64,000 nucleotides of DNA. It comes from JAFALK01 sp042701975. GTDB taxonomy: Bacteria; Pseudomonadota; Gammaproteobacteria; Burkholderiales; Burkholderiaceae_C. The stretch covers positions 1,550,001-1,614,000 of the forward strand of contig CP170561.1 of assembly GCA_042701975.1 (NCBI GenBank). Direction: 5' to 3'. This document shows, piece by piece, positions 1 through 7,157 of this stretch; position 1 is the first letter of the stretch, and each line of letters opens with the position of its first letter. A model generated the notes under the pieces. It was not told the DNA's origin. It saw only the letters and a program-made list of their open reading frames with translations, and searched no databases. Position numbers and translations under genes: made by a program.

Positions 1-176
1 TGGTCGAGGGCTTCGACGCCATCTCCGATGCGCGCGGCCGGCCGCACCGCTTCGGCGAAGAGACCGGCATCCCAGGCCTCTACTTCGTCGGCTTCAAGAA
101 CCCGACAACCGGCGCGCTGCGCGAGATCGCCATCGAGGCGCAGCGCGTGGCGCGCGCCCTCCGACAGCAGACCTGA
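1..176 (+). CDS. Flavin-containing monooxygenase-like oxidoreductase, C-terminal fragment
   Basis: The window opens inside a gene read in the frame beginning at base 3 and ending at the TGA at 174-176, so only about 57 C-terminal residues are visible. The segment GLYFVGFKNP followed by a helix with REIAIEAQRVA is the usual end of NAD(P)/FAD-dependent monooxygenases of the FMO/YUCCA type, where the GLYxVGF strand belongs to the FAD-binding fold. Substrate and full domain layout cannot be read from this fragment. It is followed by a promoter for the next gene, so it is probably not co-transcribed with it. The family assignment is moderately sure and the function is not. Confidence 0.55.
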   Translation, partial: VEGFDAISDARGRPHRFGEETGIPGLYFVGFKNPTTGALREIAIEAQRVARALRQQT

Positions 177-195
177 CCCCATCGCGTTCGATCGC

Positions 196-224
196 TTGCA
201 ATTCGTCAAACTCGGCCTTATAGT
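196..224 (+). promoter_or_regulatory. Sigma-70-type promoter of the ArsR/SRPBCC pair
   Basis: TTGCAA at 196-201 and TATAGT at 219-224 are separated by exactly 17 bases, a good match to -35 and -10 boxes. The expected start point, 6-8 bases after the -10 box, falls at about 230-232, on the ATG at 232. No ribosome binding site precedes that ATG, so the transcript is probably leaderless. Confidence 0.6.
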
Positions 225-239
225 GAACCATATGGTTCA
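224..239. promoter_or_regulatory. Perfect 16-bp palindrome, probable ArsR operator over the start codon
   Basis: TGAACCATATGGTTCA is its own reverse complement over all 16 bases. It begins on the last base of the -10 box and contains the ATG at 232, so a bound dimer would cover both the transcription start and the start codon. An operator overlapping the promoter is normal for self-repressing ArsR/SmtB proteins. Binding itself is inferred. Confidence 0.65.
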
Positions 240-600
240 GTATTCGATCGCCCCCCTTCCCCTGGATGCCGCCTTCGCCGCGCTCTCGGACGCCACCCGC
301 CGTGGCGTTTTGGAGCAGTTGGTGCGCGCCGACGCTTCCATCTCGGACCTGGCTCAGAAGTTCCGCATGACCCTCACGGGCATGAAGAAGCACATCGGCA
401 TCCTGGAGCGGGCGGGGTTCGTCACCACGGAGAAGGTCGGGCGGGTGCGCAACTGCAGGCTCGGCCAGCGTCGACTGGAGGAAGAGGCGATGTGGATCGA
501 GCAATATCGCAAGCTCTGGGAAGCGCGCTTCGACGAGCTGGACCTGGTGGTCGAGGAATTGAAACTCAAGGAGAGAGTCGATGGACGCAAGAGCAAGTAG
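232..600 (+). CDS. ArsR-family winged-helix transcriptional regulator
   Basis: A 122-residue regulator. The N-terminus (FAALSDATRRGVLEQL, then SISDLAQKF and GMKKHIGILERAGFV) is the helix-turn-helix of ArsR/SmtB repressors that are paired with SRPBCC proteins. The metal-binding cysteine pair of true ArsR is absent, so it is probably not a metal sensor. The start at 232 is chosen because the typical family N-terminus (MVQYS-) begins there and because the promoter and palindrome point to it; extension upstream would run into the promoter. The next gene overlaps it by 20 bases and encodes an SRPBCC protein, the usual partner. It is likely autoregulated through the palindrome over its own start codon. 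Confidence 0.85.
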   Translation: MVQYSIAPLPLDAAFAALSDATRRGVLEQLVRADASISDLAQKFRMTLTGMKKHIGILERAGFVTTEKVGRVRNCRLGQRRLEEEAMWIEQYRKLWEARFDELDLVVEELKLKERVDGRKSK

Positions 601-1084
601 CAGTCAGGCAGCCGCTGTGAAGAACCGCATGACGGTGGAGCGCAAATCCGACCGTGAACTGGTCGTCACGCGGATCGTCAACGGACCGCCGCGCCTCGTG
701 TTCGAGGCGTGGACGCAGCCCGAGCTGTTCAAGCGCTGGTGGGTGCCGAAGTCGCTCGGCATGACGCTGCTGTCCTGCGAGCTCGACGTGCGCGTGGGCG
801 GCACCTACCGCCTCGTGTTCCAGCACCCGGCTGCGCCGGACGGCATGGCCTTTCACGGCCGCTACCTGGACGTGGTGCCGAACGCGCGCATCGTCTGGAC
901 CAATGAGGAGGCAGGCGGCAACGGGCAGGTCACCACCGTCACCTTCGAGGAGAAGGGCGATCAGACGGTGCTCATCGTGAGCGACCTCTATGCCACGAAG
1001 GAAGCGCTCGACGAAGAGCTGGCCGCTGGCAGCATCCCCTGGAGCGACGAGAGCTTCGATCAGCTGGACGAGCTGCTGGGCTGA
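581..1084 (+). CDS. SRPBCC-family (AHSA1-like) protein
   Basis: A 167-residue protein with the START/AHSA1 fold signature: RIVNGPPRLVFEAWTQPEL, the WW near residue 50, then RVGGTYRLVF and RYLDVVPNARIVWT. This fold builds a deep hydrophobic pocket and is found in ligand carriers, some enzymes and Hsp90 activator-like proteins. The ligand here is unknown. The start at 581 has a good AAGGAGAG ribosome site just upstream, inside the preceding regulator gene, and the 20-base overlap suggests coupled translation. ArsR-SRPBCC pairs are common in proteobacteria, which implies shared control by the regulator at 232-600. The C-terminal acidic segment (SIPWSDESFDQLDELL) is usual for the family. Confidence 0.85.
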   Translation: MDARASSSQAAAVKNRMTVERKSDRELVVTRIVNGPPRLVFEAWTQPELFKRWWVPKSLGMTLLSCELDVRVGGTYRLVFQHPAAPDGMAFHGRYLDVVPNARIVWTNEEAGGNGQVTTVTFEEKGDQTVLIVSDLYATKEALDEELAAGSIPWSDESFDQLDELLG

Positions 1085-1099
1085 GCTTGTCCGCGGCGC

Positions 1100-1127
1100 G
1101 ATGGCCGATGGCCGATGGCCGATGGCC
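1100..1127. repeat. Four tandem copies of the heptamer GATGGCC
   Basis: Four exact copies of GATGGCC run without interruption just upstream of the MFS gene. A fifth partial copy (GAC) follows. Seven is not a multiple of three, so copy-number change would shift the reading frame of any protein starting upstream of it. Confidence 0.8.
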
Positions 1128-1201
1128 GACGGTACCGCAAGGTCATTGGCGGCGCTTCGGGCGAGAGTGGCGATGGCTTGGCAACATCGCCACTTTTCGA
1201 A

Positions 1202-2584
1202 ATGCCGCAAGCGATGTCGCCCGACGATCAAGAGCGAGACAGACAGGGGCTGGGCCCGCGCGAACGCAGCGCCTTGATCGCGGTCCTGATGGGCGTGGTG
1301 CTGGCCACGCTGGACACAGCCATCGCCAACGTCGCCTTGCCGACCATCGCAGCCGACCTGCACTCGCCCGCCGCTGCGGCGATCTGGGTCATCAATGCGT
1401 ACCAGCTGGCCGTGGTCGCGACCATGCTGCCCTTCGCCGCACTCGGTGACGGCATCGGACCGCGCCGCGTCTTTCTCGGCGGCCTGCTGCTGTTCACCGT
1501 GGCTTCGGGCCTGTGCATGGCTGCGAACAGCATTGCGCTGCTGGCTGCGGCGCGTGTGCTTCAAGGCATCGGTGCTGGCGCGATGATGAGCGTGAACATC
1601 GCACTGATCCGTCAGATCTACCCGCCTTCGCGCTTGGGCCAAGGTGTGGGCTTGAACGCGCTGGTGGTGGGTGTGGGTTTCGCCCTCGGACCGACGATTG
1701 CGTCGCTGCTGCTGTCGGCCGCCAGCTGGCCCTGGCTGTTCGGCGTCAACGTGCCGCTGGGCTTGCTGGCGATCGCCTGTGCGTGGCCCGCTCTGCCCAC
1801 CAGCCCGCCGCGGCCGCATGGCTTCGACATCGGCACCGCCGCCCTGACGGCGACAAGCTTTTCGGCGCTGATCTTCGCGCTCGGTTCGATGGCGCAGCTG
1901 TCGTCCTGGGCGCAGGTGCTTCCTGCGGTCGTGGTGACGCTCGCCGCTGGCGCCGCCCTGCTGCATCGCCAACGCGGCCACGCCACGCCGATGCTGCCGG
2001 TCGACTTGCTGCGGCGGCCGATGTTTGCGCTGTCGGCCCTCACGGCCATCTGTGCCTTCGCCACGCAGGGCCTGGCCTTCGTCTCGCTGCCGTTCTACTT
2101 CGAGCAGGTCATGCACCGGGACGCCGCGCACGCGGGCTACTTGATGACCTCATGGCCCGTCGTCGTCGCCGTGGCCGCGCCGCTGGCGGGCAACTTGTCG
2201 GATCGGCACGCACCGGGCCTGCTGGGCGGCATCGGCCTGGCGCTGCTCGCCGTCGGCATGGGCGCACTGGCGCTGCTGCCTGGCGAGCCTTCGCTGCCGA
2301 CGCTCGTGTTCTGGATGGCGCTGTGCGGCGCCGGGTTCGGCTTCTTCCAAGCACCGAACCTGAAGGCGCTGATGTCCAGCGCACCGCCGCACCGCAGCGG
2401 TGGCGCCAGTGGCGTCATCGGCGTGTGCCGGCTGTTGGGTCAGGCCAGCGGTGCCGCGTTGGTGGCCTTGTGCTTCCACCTGGCCGGCCTGCGCGATGGG
2501 CCGGTGGCGGCGCTCGCGCTGGGCGGCGTGACGGCAGGGCTGGCCGCGCTGGCCAGCTTCGCGCGTCTGCGGGTGCGAGCCTAG
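1202..2584 (+). CDS. MFS drug/solute exporter, DHA2 (EmrB/QacA) family
   Basis: A membrane transporter of about 460 residues with many hydrophobic segments. The sequence LDTAIANVALPTI in the first helix is the DHA2 motif D1, and GDGIGPRRVFL after helix two is a form of MFS motif A (GxLxDrxGrr). ARVLQGIGAG further on matches the family helix-four motif. Such proteins export drugs or small molecules using the proton gradient; the substrate cannot be told. The start is uncertain: ATG 1202 or ATG 1214 are both plausible, neither has a clear ribosome site, and an in-frame ATG at 1115 lies within the heptamer repeats. It stands alone, with a convergent aldo/keto reductase downstream. Confidence 0.8.
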   Translation: MPQAMSPDDQERDRQGLGPRERSALIAVLMGVVLATLDTAIANVALPTIAADLHSPAAAAIWVINAYQLAVVATMLPFAALGDGIGPRRVFLGGLLLFTVASGLCMAANSIALLAAARVLQGIGAGAMMSVNIALIRQIYPPSRLGQGVGLNALVVGVGFALGPTIASLLLSAASWPWLFGVNVPLGLLAIACAWPALPTSPPRPHGFDIGTAALTATSFSALIFALGSMAQLSSWAQVLPAVVVTLAAGAALLHRQRGHATPMLPVDLLRRPMFALSALTAICAFATQGLAFVSLPFYFEQVMHRDAAHAGYLMTSWPVVVAVAAPLAGNLSDRHAPGLLGGIGLALLAVGMGALALLPGEPSLPTLVFWMALCGAGFGFFQAPNLKALMSSAPPHRSGGASGVIGVCRLLGQASGAALVALCFHLAGLRDGPVAALALGGVTAGLAALASFARLRVRA

Positions 2585-2610
2585 ATCGAGCTTAGATCGA
2601 GCCTAGCCGA

Positions 2611-3591
2611 TCACCAGAGCCCATGCACCTGCGGTGCAACGCGGCGCTGGTACAGATCGGCGAGCGCCTGCATCAGCGGCGCAGGCAGTGCAGCCAGATC
2701 GGCGGCGCTGACGTTCTCGTCCACCTGAGCCGGCGTGCGGCCGCCGGGGATCGCGGTGGTGATGGCCTCGTTCATCAGGATCCAGCGCAGCGCGAGCTTC
2801 GCCATGCTCACGCCTTCGGGCAGCAGCGCGCGCAGTTCCTCGACGGCGGCCAGGCCCTGCTCGAAGTCCACGCCCGAGAAGGTCTCGCCCTTGTCGAAGG
2901 CCTCGCCGTTGCGGTTGAAGCCGCGGTGGTCGTCGGCGCCGAAAGTGCTTTCGCGCGTGAACTTGCCGCTGAGCATGCCGCTGGACAGCGGCAGTCGCGC
3001 CAGCACGCCGACCTGCGCGGCTTGTGCTGCGGGCAGGAAGATTTCACCCGGCCGCTGGCGGAACAGGTTGTAGATGATCTGCACCGATTGCACGCCGGGA
3101 TACTTGATCGCGGCGAGCGCTTCGTCGATGCGCTCCACGCTCACGCCGTAGTGGCGCAGCTTGCCCTCACGAACGAGCTCGTCGAGTGCCGAGAAGACCT
3201 CGGGCATCGCGTAGACCTCGCTCGGCGGGCAGTGCAGCTGCAGCAGGTCGATGGCCTCGACTTCGAGGTTCTTCAGGCTGCGCTCGATGAAGGGGCGCAG
3301 ATCGCGGTAGCCCTCGGCCACGTGCGGATTCAGTCGGCGGCCGGCCTTGCTGGCCACAAAGAACTTGTCGTTCGGACGTTCGCGGCGCAAGCGGGCCAGC
3401 AAGGTCTCGCTGTGGCCGTCGCCATAGACGTCGGCGGTGTCGAAGAAGTTCACCCCGCGGTCCAGCGCGCGGTGCAGGGCGGCCATGGCTGCCTTGTCGT
3501 CGGTCTGGCCCCAGGTGCCGCCGATGGCCCAGGCGCCGAAGCCGATTGCGGAGATGTTCCAGCCGGTGCGGCCGAGCGGGCGGTAGATCAT
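2611..3591 (-). CDS. Aldo/keto reductase
   Basis: A 326-residue NADPH-dependent oxidoreductase of the aldo/keto reductase superfamily. The catalytic tetrad is visible: Asp51 and Tyr56 in FFDTADVYG, Lys82 in VASKAG, and His120 in LLQLHCP. Near the C-terminus, AIPGGRTPAQVDEN matches the cofactor-binding loop. The length is normal for the branch related to YghZ/YajO and the Kv-beta proteins. The natural carbonyl substrate is unknown. It is convergent with the MFS gene and has about 84 bases before the next gene on the same strand. A second, different aldo/keto reductase of the same length lies at 47166-48146. Confidence 0.88.
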   Translation of the reverse strand: MIYRPLGRTGWNISAIGFGAWAIGGTWGQTDDKAAMAALHRALDRGVNFFDTADVYGDGHSETLLARLRRERPNDKFFVASKAGRRLNPHVAEGYRDLRPFIERSLKNLEVEAIDLLQLHCPPSEVYAMPEVFSALDELVREGKLRHYGVSVERIDEALAAIKYPGVQSVQIIYNLFRQRPGEIFLPAAQAAQVGVLARLPLSSGMLSGKFTRESTFGADDHRGFNRNGEAFDKGETFSGVDFEQGLAAVEELRALLPEGVSMAKLALRWILMNEAITTAIPGGRTPAQVDENVSAADLAALPAPLMQALADLYQRRVAPQVHGLW

Positions 3592-3675
3592 GGCGATTGT
3601 CCGAATGGTTGCGCTAACGTTGCAGGTCAGCGAGTATCGGCCATCGCCTGTGACATTGCTTGCGTGCCCGCTGAC

Positions 3676-5955
3676 TCAGCTGAGCCGGTCGAGCGCCTTC
3701 TCCACCTGGCCGCGTTCGTGATCGGCCAGTGTGCGAGCGCGGGCGCGGTAGGCGGCCAGCAGTTCGGCGTCGTTGGGGATGTGGTCGGCCAGGGCGATCA
3801 GCACCTGGGTCGTGTCGAAGCTCGAACCCATGCCTTGCAGCGCTGCAAGCACGGCCATCGCACCGTCCTTGCTGATCTTGGGTTGGCGCTGCACGAGCGC
3901 AACCAGGGCTTCGCGGCGGTCGAAATCGCCCGTGATGTGCGAGGCCGACTGCGCGTAGGCCACGAGCTGCGCATCCGTCACCAGATGCCTCACGGTGGCG
4001 ACGAGCGCGCTGCGGTGGTCGAAGTCGCCGTCCAGGTGCGCCGTGGCGGCGATGGCCGTGTCCACTTGCGCAGGCGTGGGCTTGTCCAGGTTCATCAGGC
4101 TTTCGATGGCGGTGCGGCGGTCGAAGTTGGAATCCATCTTGGCGATCACGGATTCCCAGGCCTTGAGCACCTCGGGCGCGGAGGCCAGCGTCGGGCTCAG
4201 GTGCTCGAGCACCGTGCGGCGGTCGAAATCGCTGCCCATCTTCGCCACGCCGCTGAGCAACACCTGCTGCTGTTCGGCGCCGAGCAGCTGGTGGCCGATC
4301 ACGGCCACGTAGGCTTCACGTCGGTCGAAGTCGCCGTCCATGTGGCCGATGCCGATCAGGAGCTGGCCGATCTGCTCGACGCTCAGCGGGCCGACCTCGG
4401 GCAGGTTCAGCATCGCCTGGATGACCGAGCGGCGCTGATAGTCGGAACTGGACTGGTCGAGCCATGCGATCACCGCTGGCACGCCACCCTTAGCGTAGAG
4501 CTTGCGGGCACGCTTGTCGGGCGCCACCATTGCGTCCGCCGCGCGCTTGACCATGGTCTTGAGCCAGGCGCGGCCGGCGTCGTCGAGCGGCTGCTCGGTG
4601 CCGTTCACGCTGTAGCGGAAAGCCACCTTGCCGTCCTCGGCTGCCTTGTATTCGGCGCGGCGCTTCACGCCCTTGGCATTTTCGCTGAGCGTCACCGTGC
4701 CGGTGATGTTGATGATCTCGTCCTCGGCCTCGTTGAACTCCGGCGCATGGCCGCGCACCTGCACGCGCCAGTCGCCATCCGGGCCGTTCGATGCAACGAC
4801 ATGGTTGTTCACGTTCATGTGCTTGATCCAGCCGAGGTCGACCTTGTCGAGCACGAGGGCCGGCACCAGCGCAGCAGCGGCGCCGCCGAGCAGCAGTGCG
4901 CCGAGCAGCAGCCATCGCCAGGGCAGGCCGCGGGCTTGGGACTTTGCTTGTTGTTCATCGCTCATGGGCTTGTTCTCCAGAAGGGATTGGATGCGGGCCA
5001 GCAGCGCCGAGCGGGGCTGACCCATGGCAGCGGCCAGGCGCGGTGCGCGGCGGCGTCGTGTCTGCTGATGCAGCTGCGAGGCGCAGACGTAAAGACTCTC
5101 GGCCAGGGCGCGGCCCTGGGGTTCGGAATGCGCGGCCCAGGCGTCGCAGGCGAGCTCGGCCAGATCGTCGAGCCGACGCGCAGCCAGGCGGTTGAGCGGC
5201 TGCATCCACGCGATGGCCATGACGGCGTGAATCACCAGGCGCCATGCGGGATCGCGGCGGCGCAGATGCGCGACCTCATGCGCCAGCACCGCTTCGCGTT
5301 GGGCTTCGTCGAGGCTGCTGTGCACCCATTCGGGCAGGCAGATGGAGCCGCCGGGCGCGACAAGCGGGCTGTGCCAGCGCGTGGACAAGCGCAACTGCGG
5401 CGCGGGCACTTCGGCGCGGCGCGCCAGGCGTGCGGCCAGGCGCTGCAGTTGCGCGTCGGCGTGCTGCGGCAGGCGGGCCACCTGTGCGCGCAGCAGCAGC
5501 CAGCGCAGGCCCAGCAGCGACAGGCCCAGGCTGGCGAGCGGCAGCCACAGCAGCGTGAGGATGCTCACCGCGCTTTGCCATTCGGTGGAGGAGACGAGAT
5601 CGGAGGAAGAGGGCGATTGCGCGGGCGTCGCAGCCGACATCGTGCGGTCGATCGGCTCGACGGGCGCCGCGGGTTCAGCCATCGCCGGCTTCTGCACTGC
5701 AGACGGCTGCACCGGCACGCTCGCAAGCTGTGCAGCGGGTTCGGCCCGTTGTTGGGGCTGCGTTTGCAGATGCGGCCACGCCATCTGCCAGCTCGCCGTG
5801 AAGAGGCCGCCCAGCAGGGCCGTGCGCCACAGCGCTTCGCGCCAGGCGATGTGCTTGCGCATGAAGGCCGTGCGCTCGATCGCCCAGGCCGCGAGCAGCA
5901 GCAGGGTGCTGTGCAGCAGGTAGTTCAGGTGCCAGCTGGCGAGGAGTTCAAGCAT
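3676..5955 (-). CDS. M56 (BlaR1/MecR1-like) membrane metallopeptidase with C-terminal FDRR repeats
   Basis: A 759-residue protein. Hydrophobic segments near residues 10-25, 45-60 and 130-155 surround a zinc protease site: HEVAH at 226-230 and Glu267 in DLAELACD, as in M56 peptidases. BlaR1 transmits a beta-lactam signal by cleaving itself and triggering BlaI removal. Here the penicillin-binding sensor is absent. After another membrane segment (about 346-369) comes a domain of unknown type and then about six repeats of roughly 34 residues built on (G/S)(D/N)FDRR. The start at 5955 is preferred because a GGAGG site lies upstream and it overlaps the blaI-like stop by 8 bases, indicating coupling. 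The signal it senses is unknown. Confidence 0.85.
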   Translation of the reverse strand: MLELLASWHLNYLLHSTLLLLAAWAIERTAFMRKHIAWREALWRTALLGGLFTASWQMAWPHLQTQPQQRAEPAAQLASVPVQPSAVQKPAMAEPAAPVEPIDRTMSAATPAQSPSSSDLVSSTEWQSAVSILTLLWLPLASLGLSLLGLRWLLLRAQVARLPQHADAQLQRLAARLARRAEVPAPQLRLSTRWHSPLVAPGGSICLPEWVHSSLDEAQREAVLAHEVAHLRRRDPAWRLVIHAVMAIAWMQPLNRLAARRLDDLAELACDAWAAHSEPQGRALAESLYVCASQLHQQTRRRRAPRLAAAMGQPRSALLARIQSLLENKPMSDEQQAKSQARGLPWRWLLLGALLLGGAAAALVPALVLDKVDLGWIKHMNVNNHVVASNGPDGDWRVQVRGHAPEFNEAEDEIINITGTVTLSENAKGVKRRAEYKAAEDGKVAFRYSVNGTEQPLDDAGRAWLKTMVKRAADAMVAPDKRARKLYAKGGVPAVIAWLDQSSSDYQRRSVIQAMLNLPEVGPLSVEQIGQLLIGIGHMDGDFDRREAYVAVIGHQLLGAEQQQVLLSGVAKMGSDFDRRTVLEHLSPTLASAPEVLKAWESVIAKMDSNFDRRTAIESLMNLDKPTPAQVDTAIAATAHLDGDFDHRSALVATVRHLVTDAQLVAYAQSASHITGDFDRREALVALVQRQPKISKDGAMAVLAALQGMGSSFDTTQVLIALADHIPNDAELLAAYRARARTLADHERGQVEKALDRLS
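3810..4340 (-). repeat. Tandem ~34-residue FDRR protein repeats within the M56 gene
   Basis: The coding strand carries six regularly spaced units, each with a core such as GDFDRREA, SDFDRRTV, SNFDRRTA, GDFDHRSA or SSFDTTQV, separated by 33-35 codons (about 102 bases). A more diverged unit (SSDYQRRSV) lies just before them. The helical pattern between cores suggests an alpha-solenoid, like HEAT or ARM repeats. This is inferred from sequence pattern only. Confidence 0.75.
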
Positions 5956-6352
5956 TCTTGGCACCTCCCTTGGCGTTGCGTGCATTCAGCAGCTTTCGCA
6001 TCTGCGCGAGTTCATCCTCGTCCACGCTGCCTTCGCTGACCAGGTGCGAGAGCAGCTGGCTGGGCCGTCCGGCAAACAGCGAAGCCAGCAAGCCGGTGAC
6101 CATCGAGCGCTGCACCTGTGCCTCGGCCACCAGCGGGCGATAGCGGATCTGCCGGCCTTCTCGCGTGCTCGCCAGCAAGCCACGTTTTTCAAGGCGGGTG
6201 AGCAGGGTGGCCACCGTGGTGTGGGCTAGCGGCCGGCCGGCTTCGTGCAGGGCCTCGACCACCTCGGCCGTGCCCGCCTCGCCGCGGTCCCACAAGGGGC
6301 GCATCAGGGCCAGCTGCAATTCGGAGAGGGCGATGTTGCTGTCGTCGTCCAT
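5948..6352 (-). CDS. BlaI/MecI/CopY-family transcriptional repressor
   Basis: A 134-residue winged-helix repressor. LSELQLALMRPLWDRGEAGTAEVV and HTTVATLLTRLEKRGLL form the helix-turn-helix characteristic of BlaI/MecI/CopY proteins, which dimerise through the C-terminal half and bind TACA-N2-TGTA sites. It is transcribed first, with the M56 peptidase gene overlapping its end by 8 bases, the standard repressor/sensor-protease arrangement. Two matching operator sites lie in the intergenic region upstream (6371-6397), which it shares with a divergent SDR gene. It therefore probably represses itself and may also control the SDR gene. No beta-lactamase gene is seen nearby. Confidence 0.9.
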   Translation of the reverse strand: MDDDSNIALSELQLALMRPLWDRGEAGTAEVVEALHEAGRPLAHTTVATLLTRLEKRGLLASTREGRQIRYRPLVAEAQVQRSMVTGLLASLFAGRPSQLLSHLVSEGSVDEDELAQMRKLLNARNAKGGAKNA

Positions 6353-6370
6353 GGTGATTCCGGAAGCCTT

Positions 6371-6382
6371 CTACAGATGTCG
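6371..6382. promoter_or_regulatory. BlaI-type operator half of a pair (imperfect)
   Basis: CTACAGATGTCG has the form CTACA-N2-TGTmG, matching the TACA-N2-TGTA recognition pattern of BlaI/MecI proteins with one mismatch. Its centre is 14 bases from that of the second, better site. Confidence 0.55.
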
Positions 6383-6383
6383 T

Positions 6384-6397
6384 ACTACAACTGTAGT
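6384..6397. promoter_or_regulatory. BlaI-type operator (perfect dyad)
   Basis: ACTACAACTGTAGT has perfect 6-base arms (ACTACA and TGTAGT) around a two-base centre, exactly the TACA-N2-TGTA design of known bla/mec operators. It lies between the divergent blaI-like and SDR genes. Confidence 0.7.
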
Positions 6398-6427
6398 TGA
6401 ATTCCGGGCCGCTTGTAAACTGCCTGG

Positions 6428-7093
6428 ATGAAACAAGTCCTGATCGTGGGTGCCTCGCGCGGCATCGGCCTGGAATTCGTCCGCCAATACCGCTCGGCTG
6501 GCGCCACGGTCGTTGCCACGGCGCGCAAGGAAGAAGACCTCGCCCGCCTGCGTGAACTCGGCGCCACGGCCATCAAGGTCGATGTGCTCGACGCCGCCAG
6601 CAGCTCCGGCCTGGCCTGGCAGATCGACGGCAATTCCTTTGACGTGGCCGTGGTGAACGCCGGCGTCAACGTGCGCTCCAGCGGCCTCACGTCTCCGACC
6701 GAAGCCGACTTCGACAAGGTCATGCGCACCAACGTGCTCGGGCCGATGCGCGTGATCCCGCAGATCGCCGAGTACCTTGCACCCGGCGCCCGCGTAGCCG
6801 TGCTGAGCTCGCGCATGGGCTCCATCGGCGCGCGCTCCTCCAACAGCGACTGGCTCTACCGCGCCTCCAAGGCCGCGGTGAACTCCGTGCTCAAGGACAC
6901 CGCCCTCTCGCTCGCCGGCCGCGCCATCTGTGTGAGCTTCCATCCCGGCTGGGTGCGCACCGACATGGGCGGCTCCGGCGCTGATATCGACGTGGCCACC
7001 AGCGTGGCCGGCATGCGCACGGTGCTGGCGAGCGTGAAGGCCGAGCACAACGGGGCGTATTTCAACTACGACGGGCAGACGATTCCTTGGTGA
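6428..7093 (+). CDS. Short-chain dehydrogenase/reductase (SDR)
   Basis: A 221-residue oxidoreductase with the classical SDR Rossmann fold: GASRGIG near residue 8 for the nucleotide, VVNAGVN in strand four, and the catalytic SDWLYRASKAA with Tyr and Lys in YRASK. FHPGWVRTDMGG follows, as in the C-factor-like SDR group. The substrate is unknown. It is transcribed divergently from the blaI-like gene, and the two operator dyads at 6371-6397 lie just upstream of it, so it could be a target of that repressor. The start ATG at 6428 fits the normal short N-terminus of the family. Confidence 0.88.
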   Translation: MKQVLIVGASRGIGLEFVRQYRSAGATVVATARKEEDLARLRELGATAIKVDVLDAASSSGLAWQIDGNSFDVAVVNAGVNVRSSGLTSPTEADFDKVMRTNVLGPMRVIPQIAEYLAPGARVAVLSSRMGSIGARSSNSDWLYRASKAAVNSVLKDTALSLAGRAICVSFHPGWVRTDMGGSGADIDVATSVAGMRTVLASVKAEHNGAYFNYDGQTIPW

Positions 7094-7157
7094 ATATCCA
7101 TCAAGCGCCGCCGGCCGCAAGTGCGTAGGCTTGCGATTTCGTCCGAAGAGATTGGCC

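Noticed and set aside
1100..1127. CRISPR or short direct-repeat array
   Set aside because: The units are 7 bp and contiguous without spacers; this is a simple tandem repeat.
3676..5955. Annotation as a beta-lactam sensor BlaR1/MecR1
   Set aside because: The protease part matches, but there is no penicillin-binding STXK/KTG-type sensor domain and no beta-lactamase gene nearby.
2623..6039. A very long open frame on the plus strand (about 1138 codons)
   Set aside because: It runs antisense to the aldo/keto reductase and M56 genes, which have clear catalytic motifs. The frame is kept open by G/C third-position bias, and its protein is His/Gly/Arg-rich without domains.
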